8,275 bases of DNA from positions 1-8,275 of the forward strand of contig JBJXGC010000153.1 in NCBI GenBank assembly GCA_046154545.1, read 5' to 3'. Below, piece by piece: positions 1 through 6,807 of the stretch. The translations under genes were made by a program, and so were the position numbers. Numbering within the stretch: position 1 is the first letter of the stretch; every line of letters begins with the position of its first letter. The notes beneath the pieces are model-generated. The model saw only the letters and a program-made list of their open reading frames with translations. It made no database searches and had not been told where the DNA came from. Origin of the DNA: JBJXGC01 sp046154545 (GTDB taxonomy: Bacteria > Chloroflexota > Dehalococcoidia > Tepidiformales > Tepidiformaceae).

Positions 1-431
1 TCACGAACCGCCAGAGCGCCCACCACTACGGCGACCCGGCGAAGGCAGCGCTGGAGTCGGCCCGCGTGCTGAAGCCGGGCGGCACGTTCTTGCTGATCGA
101 CACGATCTCGCCGGAAGACCCGGGCCTTGACACCTACCTGAACTGCGTCGAACTGCTCCGGGATGCCTCTCACATCCGCGACTGGCGGCCATCGGAATGG
201 CTCCGGATGCTCGCAGCCGCCGGGTTCCAGGCCGAGGTCGCCGACCGCTTCACGATCGTCCTCGACGGGGCCGACTGGACCCGCCGGATGCGCACGCCCG
301 CGACGAAAGTGGCGATGATCCGGGAACTCTTCGCAACCGGGACAGCCGCTCAGCGGGCGATGTTCGAGGTCCAGGACGAGCCCTGGGGATTCACCCTGCC
401 GGCCGCCCTCTTCCGGGCCGTGAAGATCTAG
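1..431 (+). CDS. Class I SAM-dependent methyltransferase, 3' part (5' end outside window)
   Basis: The reading frame is open from base 3 and ends in TAG at 429-431, leaving 142 C-terminal residues. They show the second half of a Methyltransf_11/UbiE-type Rossmann fold. It begins with a post-motif II segment (NRQSAHHYGDPAKA), followed by the beta5 signature ARVLKPGGTFLLIDTISPED and a helical cap with LRDASHIRDW and SEWLRMLAAAGF, a block typical of this group. The SAM-binding glycine motif I and the start codon lie upstream, outside the window. The family methylates small molecules, quinones or similar acceptors; nothing here identifies the substrate. The gene is convergent with the DinB-fold gene, with 27 nt between the stop codons. 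The fold and the C-terminus are clear, the specific function is not. Confidence 0.9.
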   Translation, partial: TNRQSAHHYGDPAKAALESARVLKPGGTFLLIDTISPEDPGLDTYLNCVELLRDASHIRDWRPSEWLRMLAAAGFQAEVADRFTIVLDGADWTRRMRTPATKVAMIRELFATGTAAQRAMFEVQDEPWGFTLPAALFRAVKI

Positions 432-458
432 CCTGGCCGTATCGGCGCCGGGCTGTGC

Positions 459-1016
459 TCAGGCGGTGGCGCCCGGGGCGGCCAGTCCCTGGGCGGCAAA
501 CCCTTCCTTCACCCACTGCCAGTGCATCCGGCCGTGGCCAGCGTTGGCGGCGAGAACGCCACCGATGGTGCCGTCGGCCCAGGGCGCGCCCGGCAACGTC
601 TCCGCCAGCTGGGCGTCCGTCAGTTCGGAGATGAGCTTCAGCGTGCCCGCCCGCGCTTCCTGGCCGGTCGCGATCACCTCGCTGAGCGAGCGGGACTGGT
701 GTTTGAGCTGCCATTGCTCGGTCATCTGATGGACGGAGGCCATGATCTCCTCGCGGCTCCGTTCTCGGCCGCTGTCGTCGTTCCGCAGCCCGACCGGATT
801 CGCGTCGCCAGCCAGGTGGCGGCGGACCATGGCCACGAAGTTGATTTCGATCAGGGCGAGGTGGGCGAGGTGGTCCTTGGCAGTCCACATGTTCGCCGGG
901 TCGTGCTCACTCGGCGTGGCCGGACGCATGAGGTCTTCGCCGGCGAGCCCGGCGTAGGTCTCGAGGAGCCAGGCCCGGTCGCGGTTCAGGGTCACTTCGA
1001 TTTCGGTCCGATTCAT
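459..1016 (-). CDS. DinB-superfamily (DinB/YfiT four-helix) protein
   Basis: This 185-residue protein has the length and helical layout of the DinB/YfiT-like metal-dependent four-helix-bundle family. Conserved features visible are WTAKDHLAHLALIE (residues 44-57, His49 and His52) near the end of helix 2 and a C-terminal NAGHGRMHWQWV (His161 and His165). Histidines at these places form the family's metal site. Members include thiol-dependent S-transferases and many uncharacterised stress or resistance proteins, so the reaction cannot be assigned. The ATG at 1016-1014 is preceded by TGGAG eight bases upstream, a good ribosome binding site, and overlaps the TGA of the preceding minus-strand gene as ATGA. 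This indicates translational coupling. It is the last gene of the unit and converges on the methyltransferase at 1-431. Confidence 0.88.
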   Translation of the reverse strand: MNRTEIEVTLNRDRAWLLETYAGLAGEDLMRPATPSEHDPANMWTAKDHLAHLALIEINFVAMVRRHLAGDANPVGLRNDDSGRERSREEIMASVHQMTEQWQLKHQSRSLSEVIATGQEARAGTLKLISELTDAQLAETLPGAPWADGTIGGVLAANAGHGRMHWQWVKEGFAAQGLAAPGATA

Positions 1017-1390
1017 GCTGCGTTCTCCATTTTGAGGGCGGTGAGGCCACGGGCGAGGTCGATGCGGTCCCGCAGGGCAAGGCCCGACGAGGCTGCCATG
1101 GAAACCACCGTATCCGCTGGCGGCAGCTCTTCGGACTCGTCGATGATGATCCAGGCCTCACCCGCGCCGCTGGCGAGGAACCAGGCGAGGCGCTGGAGGG
1201 CCGTCGCCGTCAGGCTCTCCCGTTCGGGCCACCAGGCGATCCGGGCGGCCGGCTCAGCCGTCATCATACTGCTGGCGAAGGATGGGCGCGGCTTCATGGC
1301 GCCAGCTTCAGCGAGGACCGAGTCGGGCGCACCGACGAGCATCAGGCCGCCCGGGCCGGCCTCTAATCCGAGCGACGCAAGGAGGCCCAT
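1013..1390 (-). CDS. Small DUF3052-like protein, coupled to the DinB-fold gene
   Basis: This is a protein of about 125 residues. Its layout resembles DUF3052 proteins: an N-terminal strand-loop (LASLGLEAGPGGLMLVGAPD, residues 4-23), a middle IAWWPERESL, a helix LQRLAWFLASGAGEAWIII (66-83) and a C-terminal MAASSGLALRD followed by GLTALKM. I recognise the pattern from memory, so the family name is tentative and the biochemical role unknown. The stop overlaps the start of the DinB-fold gene by four bases (ATGA), so the two are almost certainly made together. The frame stays open upstream to an ATG at 1495 and has another ATG at 1426. I chose 1390 because the family-like sequence begins there and a purine-rich GAAGGGGG lies about 13 bases upstream. 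A TTG at 1399, closer to that site, is an alternative start. Confidence 0.72.
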   Translation of the reverse strand: MGLLASLGLEAGPGGLMLVGAPDSVLAEAGAMKPRPSFASSMMTAEPAARIAWWPERESLTATALQRLAWFLASGAGEAWIIIDESEELPPADTVVSMAASSGLALRDRIDLARGLTALKMENAA

Positions 1391-1442
1391 CAGCGTCAAT
1401 CTACCCCCTTCGCGGCCGCCGTGCATGATGCGCCGCGAATTA

Positions 1443-1472
1443 TTCCCACGGTGCTTTGCGCTGTGATACGAT
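1443..1472 (+). promoter_or_regulatory. Candidate sigma-A-type promoter for the zinc-ribbon gene
   Basis: TACGAT at 1467-1472 is preceded by TGA, giving an extended -10 (TGnTAnnnT). TTCCCA at 1443-1448 lies 18 bases upstream and is a weak -35. Transcription would start near 1480, leaving a 5' leader of about 85 nt before the GTG at 1564. The match is partial (4/6 at each box) and is supported mainly by its position in the divergent spacer. Confidence 0.3.
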
Positions 1473-1563
1473 GGGTTCAGGTTTTTCCAAGTCAATCTGC
1501 TTCTAGTTCTGCACTGGCGCTCGATGACCCAAGGAGATCCCGAATTCTGTTGGAGGTCGTCGA

Positions 1564-2031
1564 GTGGCTTTCGTCGACAAAACCCTAACCTGTAGCGACT
1601 GTGGAAGTGGATTTACGTTCACGTCTGGCGAACAGGAATTCCATGCATCGAAGGGGTTCACCAATGAACCTCGCCGGTGCCCAACTTGCCGCGGCGCCCG
1701 CCGCGGTGCCGAAGGCGGCCGCCCCGGTGGCGGTGGCGCGCGGGAGATGTTCTCCGCGACCTGCGGTTCCTGCGGCAAGGAGGCCAAGGTGCCTTTCGAG
1801 CCGCGCGGTGACCGGCCGGTCTACTGCAACGACTGCTTCCAGTCGCAGCCCCGCACCGGTGGCGGTGGTGGCGGCTACGGCGGCGGCGGCGGCGGCGCAA
1901 GCCGTGGCGGCAGTGGCGGCGGCTACGGCGGCGGCGGCGCAAGCCGCGGCGGTGGTGGCGGCGGCTACGGCGGCGGCGGCGGAAGCCGTGGCGGCAGCGG
2001 TGGCAGTGGCGGCGGCGGCCGTCGCTGGTAG
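1564..2031 (+). CDS. Double zinc-ribbon protein with glycine-rich RGG-type tail
   Basis: This 155-residue protein starts at GTG 1564, with GGAGG at 1552-1556 seven bases upstream; no ATG offers a better start. Residues 1-43 match the zf-trcl type zinc ribbon, with CxxC pairs at C10/C13 and C39/C42 and the conserved FT/QEFHASKGF/NEPRRCPTC pattern. Residues 63-92 are a CxxC-x17-CxxC module (C67/C70 and C88/C91), matching the TIGR04272-type domain. Residues 98-155 are almost entirely Gly, Ser, Arg and Tyr in imperfect GGGGYGGGGG-ASRGG units, ending RRW. Such tails are seen in RNA-binding and condensate-forming proteins, so a nucleic-acid or ribosome-associated role is likely but inferred. The gene is monocistronic: a divergent spacer lies upstream and a hairpin terminator follows about 25 nt after the stop. 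Function is not established for this architecture. Confidence 0.9.
   Translation: MAFVDKTLTCSDCGSGFTFTSGEQEFHASKGFTNEPRRCPTCRGARRGAEGGRPGGGGAREMFSATCGSCGKEAKVPFEPRGDRPVYCNDCFQSQPRTGGGGGGYGGGGGGASRGGSGGGYGGGGASRGGGGGGYGGGGGSRGGSGGSGGGGRRW
1858..2028 (+). repeat. Imperfect GGC-rich tandem repeat encoding the Gly/Arg tail
   Basis: Runs of ggcggtggtggcggctac, ggcggcggc and gcaagccg(t/c)ggcggc recur about three times in frame within the zinc-ribbon gene. They encode G-rich stretches punctuated by Tyr and SRGG. The low-complexity DNA opens all frames and is prone to slippage, so copy number probably varies between relatives. Confidence 0.8.
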
Positions 2032-2056
2032 ACCTCTAACCCGGGCAAACAACCTT

Positions 2057-2090
2057 CGAGGGGCGTATCAAGCGCCCCTCGTTTGTTGTC
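2057..2090 (+). terminator. Intrinsic terminator after the zinc-ribbon gene
   Basis: CGAGGGGCG (2057-2065) and CGCCCCTCG (2073-2081) form a perfect 9-bp GC-rich stem with a 7-base loop. The stem is followed by the T-rich tract TTTGTTGT (2082-2089). It begins 25 nt after the stop codon. On the opposite strand the stem is followed by AAGGTTGTTTG, so it may also stop transcription arriving from the minus-strand genes on the right, but less efficiently. Confidence 0.85.
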
Positions 2091-2118
2091 CGGAGAAAAA
2101 TGCCTGGGCAGGCTGAAA

Positions 2119-2150
2119 CGCAAAGGGACAAAGGCGCAAAGCACAGAGTG
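2119..2150. repeat. Four-unit tandem octamer repeat in intergenic DNA
   Basis: Consecutive 8-base units are CGCAAAGG, GACAAAGG, CGCAAAGC and ACAGAGTG. The first three share a CAAAG core at the same position in each unit and the fourth is degenerate. The array lies just past the terminator and outside any gene I support. Its function is unknown. Confidence 0.6.
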
Positions 2151-2175
2151 AAGGGCTGCCGGACCGCCGCGGCGC

Positions 2176-2319
2176 CTACCGCGCCCGCTGAAGAGTCCAG
2201 CCCGCGTCCGATGCGTCGGTCCATGCGCCCATCGGCACCTCCGGAAACGCGTAGTGGAAGGCCACGACTTTCCCTCCGCGAATGGCGAAGCTGTCGTATA
2301 CGGCGCGCCCTACGATGTT
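2176..2319 (-). pseudogene. Probable 3' remnant of an NTF2/SnoaL-fold gene
   Basis: On the minus strand, about 47 codons ending in TAG at 2178-2176 read like the last beta-strands of an SnoaL/NTF2-like domain. The clearest stretch is VYDSFAIRGGKVVAFHYAF, which follows the family pattern 'hydrophobic strand, R-x-GK-[IV]-x-x-x, strand'. Third codon positions are mostly G or C, as in real genes here. The frame has no usable start codon: it is open only back to about 2370, where it enters the 3' end of the methyltransferase gene in another frame. The N-terminal half and the active-site pocket are therefore missing. I infer a decayed or deletion-truncated gene whose front was lost when it was joined to the methyltransferase end. 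The resemblance is by eye and short, so a chance match cannot be excluded. Confidence 0.4.
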
Positions 2320-3104
2320 CCGGGCTTTCGCGCCGTCAGGAGGTAGCGGCCCTCGGTGAGCGGGATCCCCTCAGGCGTGCCCAGCTCACGCTCCAGCGCC
2401 AGCAACGCGTCCAGGTCCGCCTCGACCTCGAGGCCCGGGATCTCCCAGGGCGCCACCAGCAGGTCAAAGGCGAGGTCCTCCAGCGTCGCGAAGACCGCCC
2501 GGTAGCGATGGCGGCGCTGGGTCACGGCGTACCCCGCCGCCTTGAACCCGTCGCGATAGGTGATCTCGTGGCGTGGGTGGACCACCATCCTGGGAAAGAA
2601 CGCACGCAGTTCCTGCCAGCTCCCATAGACCTGCTGGGTGAGGAACGTCCCACCCGGTCGGAGGACCCGGTCGATCTCCGCCGGGTCAACACCTTCGTGG
2701 CGATTGAGGACCAGGTCGAAGGCACCTGCAGCGAAGGGCAGGCGGGTCGCGTCGGCGCGGACGGCGTCCACGCCAAGCGGCCGTAGCCGGTCGCGGGCGA
2801 CCGGGGCATTGACGTGCCACTGCTCGGTCGCAAAGAGGCGGCCGGGGACGCCGCCTTCGAGGATCTCGGCGAAGCGCTCGCCGCCGCCCGTGCCGAGGTC
2901 GACGATGGAGGACGCGCTGGCGGCAAGGGCTCGCGCTTCAGCGATGTAGTCCCACGGCTCGCGGCCATCGGGATACGCCACGCGCACCTCGTCGAACGAC
3001 CACCCCGAGAACCCGCGGGCGCGCTCCTGCACGGCGAGGAGGGCCGCCAGGCGGCTATCCCGGGAAGAAGTCTGCGACACGAGCACTGAACCCGGGGACG
3101 GCAT
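2310..3104 (-). CDS. Class I SAM-dependent methyltransferase
   Basis: This methyltransferase is complete at its C-terminus (TAG at 2312-2310). Recognisable in order are GFSGWSFDEVRV and PWDYIAEA in the N-terminal cap, motif I SIVDLGTGGGERF (SAM glycines), an acidic end-of-beta2 E in FATEQWH, motif II-like VRADATRLPFAAGAFDLVLNR (beta4, with a HE pair after it), and beta5 DRVLRPGGTFLTQQV. A substrate-side domain follows, ending EGRYLLTARK. The W-x-F/PWDY cap with LGTGGGE resembles a widespread uncharacterised small methyltransferase group; its substrate is unknown. The start is uncertain. ATG 3125 would overlap the upstream Uma2-family gene by 71 nt. I list ATG 3104 (50-nt overlap); GTG 3086 or 3080 would be more economical and would keep all conserved residues. 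None has a convincing ribosome binding site. It is likely translated from the secA-uma2 transcript. Confidence 0.85.
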   Translation of the reverse strand: MPSPGSVLVSQTSSRDSRLAALLAVQERARGFSGWSFDEVRVAYPDGREPWDYIAEARALAASASSIVDLGTGGGERFAEILEGGVPGRLFATEQWHVNAPVARDRLRPLGVDAVRADATRLPFAAGAFDLVLNRHEGVDPAEIDRVLRPGGTFLTQQVYGSWQELRAFFPRMVVHPRHEITYRDGFKAAGYAVTQRRHRYRAVFATLEDLAFDLLVAPWEIPGLEVEADLDALLALERELGTPEGIPLTEGRYLLTARKPGTS

Positions 3105-3648
3105 CCTCGCCGGAGATCTCGTCATTCACGCCCAGGATGGTGCTCGTGCCATCCGGCCGCCGGACGGTGACGGTCTTCTCGTCCGGGTACACGACCCAGA
3201 CCCGGAGGACGGCAGCGCCGAGGTACTCCTGAACCTTTCTTTCGAGGACGGACGCGTTGTCGCCCGGGGAGACGACCTCGACGGCGAGTTCCGGTGGCAC
3301 GCGGAGGTGTCCCTTTACGGCATCAGGCAACCGGGCGAACGAGATGTAGGCGGCGTCACACCGCGGTATACGCCGAGGACGGTCGGGGAAGATCTGGAGG
3401 CCGGTACCGCCTCCGAAGACGCGGCCGCGCCCCCCCGCGTATGCAAAGAGCGCGGCAACGATAGCCATAGCGACTTCGTCCGATTGTTGTCCCAAGTGGC
3501 GTTCCTCCAGGTACCCGGCATCGTCGAGTTCGTAGACGAACCCGGCTTCGCTCTCCAATTGCAGAAACTGTTCGGGCGTGTAGGTCCGTCGCCGGGAGGG
3601 GCGGCGATTCGAGAGCGGACCGGGCGGTCTGGTGGGTGCACGTGCCAT
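3055..3648 (-). CDS. Uma2-family (DUF820) restriction-endonuclease-fold protein
   Basis: This 197-residue protein has the size of the Uma2/DUF820 family, which adopts a PD-(D/E)XK-like nuclease fold. Visible family features are TPEQFLQLE (23-32), YELDDAGYLEE (39-49), HLGQQSDEVAMAIVAAL (51-67), RCDAAYI with Asp98, the strand PPELAVEVVSP with Glu124 followed by GD, and LERKVQEYLGAAVLRVWVVYPD with Lys138. Asp98, Glu124 and Lys138 are where the catalytic D...ExV...K would be, so the site looks intact. The ATG at 3648 has GGGGAG three to four bases upstream. The N-terminus (residues 1-21) is Arg/Pro-rich and probably disordered. The gene begins 12 nt after secA and its 3' end overlaps the methyltransferase, implying one transcript. 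Uma2 proteins are abundant in cyanobacteria and Chloroflexota; their biological role is not settled. Confidence 0.9.
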   Translation of the reverse strand: MARAPTRPPGPLSNRRPSRRRTYTPEQFLQLESEAGFVYELDDAGYLEERHLGQQSDEVAMAIVAALFAYAGGRGRVFGGGTGLQIFPDRPRRIPRCDAAYISFARLPDAVKGHLRVPPELAVEVVSPGDNASVLERKVQEYLGAAVLRVWVVYPDEKTVTVRRPDGTSTILGVNDEISGEDAVPGFSARVADFFPG

Positions 3649-3660
3649 GGTCTCCCCATT

Positions 3661-6345
<2,685 letters not shown>

Positions 6346-6806
6346 AGTGACATCAGTGTACTTCAGGACGACCAAGGAGCGGGTAATGGAGGGGGTGCGG
6401 TTCGGCGTTTTACGACGACGCCAGGAAGGAAGCGACGCGCCGCTCACGCATCCTTAGCCCGACCGCCAGGGAGGGCTCCGGTCCCTCGCGCGTCATCTTC
6501 GCGACCTCGAACGTCGCGGTCCCCCGTGCGGCCTGTCTCCTCGGCTGAACCTCGCTCGCGCGAATGGGCCGCCGTCCACGGCCGCGCAAGGCCCGAAGTA
6601 CGCCCCCGGGCCGTGGCGGGCGCGCCTGTTTCGTGGGGATCCGTTCACACGCGCTCACCGAAACTGTGGTACGGTGGTTGCGAGCGCACGTAACGACGTG
6701 CCCGTCGGATTCCTCCCAACCGCATTTTGGTGAGCTTGTTCGACTGGTCTGCTGGGATGGAACCTTTGCGCTCACTCATTTGAATCGGAGACCACTTCTG
6801 CTCACC
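6346..6806. other. 461-nt divergent intergenic region between secA and the helicase
   Basis: No convincing gene lies here. A minus-strand open frame (6775-6410) encodes an Arg/Pro/Ser-rich sequence with no family look. The half nearer secA is GC-rich with several short hairpins, for example CGCGAC/GTCGCG around an 7-base loop near 6500. The half nearer the helicase holds the structured leader element described separately. Both genes must be promoted from this region, but I cannot identify a strong -10/-35 pair for either. Confidence 0.6.
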
Positions 6807-6807
6807 A
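6653..6807 (+). promoter_or_regulatory. Candidate structured 5' leader of the helicase with mutually exclusive helices
   Basis: Three nested helices can form. P1 pairs 6653-6663 with 6725-6735 (11 bp, one G-U). P2 pairs 6674-6680 with 6717-6723 (7 bp, one G-U). P3 is the perfect hairpin GCACGT-AACG-ACGTGC at 6686-6701. The 3' arm of P1 contains GGTGAGC, which can instead pair as TGGTGAGC (6728-6735) with GCTCACCA (6800-6807), covering the A of the ATG. A weaker third partner, GCTCAC, sits at 6770-6775. The alternatives cannot coexist, as in a switch. Both imperfect pairs are G-U on the + strand but would be A-C mismatches on the minus strand. The pairing was found by eye and no energy was calculated. 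Confidence 0.4.

Noticed and set aside
444..473. GGCGCC...GGCGCC as a terminator between the convergent genes
   Set aside because: Only a 6-bp self-complementary stem with an 18-base loop and no T tract, partly inside the DinB-fold coding region.
522..1466. 314-codon + strand frame opposite the DinB-fold and DUF3052-like genes
   Set aside because: The minus-strand frames have clear family patterns, an ATGA overlap and a ribosome binding site; this one has none.
1585..2116. Alanine-rich frames on both strands across the zinc-ribbon gene
   Set aside because: They are out-of-frame readings of the GGC repeat that encodes the glycine-rich tail.
1451..2144. 11-bp inverted repeat GTGCTTTGCGC (1451-1461) / GCGCAAAGCAC (2134-2144) flanking the zinc-ribbon gene
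   Set aside because: Several 11-base matches are expected by chance in a window this size. There are no terminal-repeat features, target duplications or transposase; one copy is part of the octamer array.
6421..6440. ccaggaaggaagc, similar to the signal recognition particle RNA tip
   Set aside because: The flanking bases do not form the required helix and the rest of the conserved loop (AGCAG context) is missing.
6644..6672. TTCACA-17-TGGTAC as a helicase promoter
   Set aside because: The -10 is a poor match. It would also start transcription inside the proposed leader helix P1, so it conflicts with the better structural signal; neither is proven.
6410..6775. 121-codon minus-strand frame upstream of secA
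   Set aside because: Arg/Pro/Ser-rich translation, no recognisable fold, no ribosome binding site; it looks like open GC-rich spacer.
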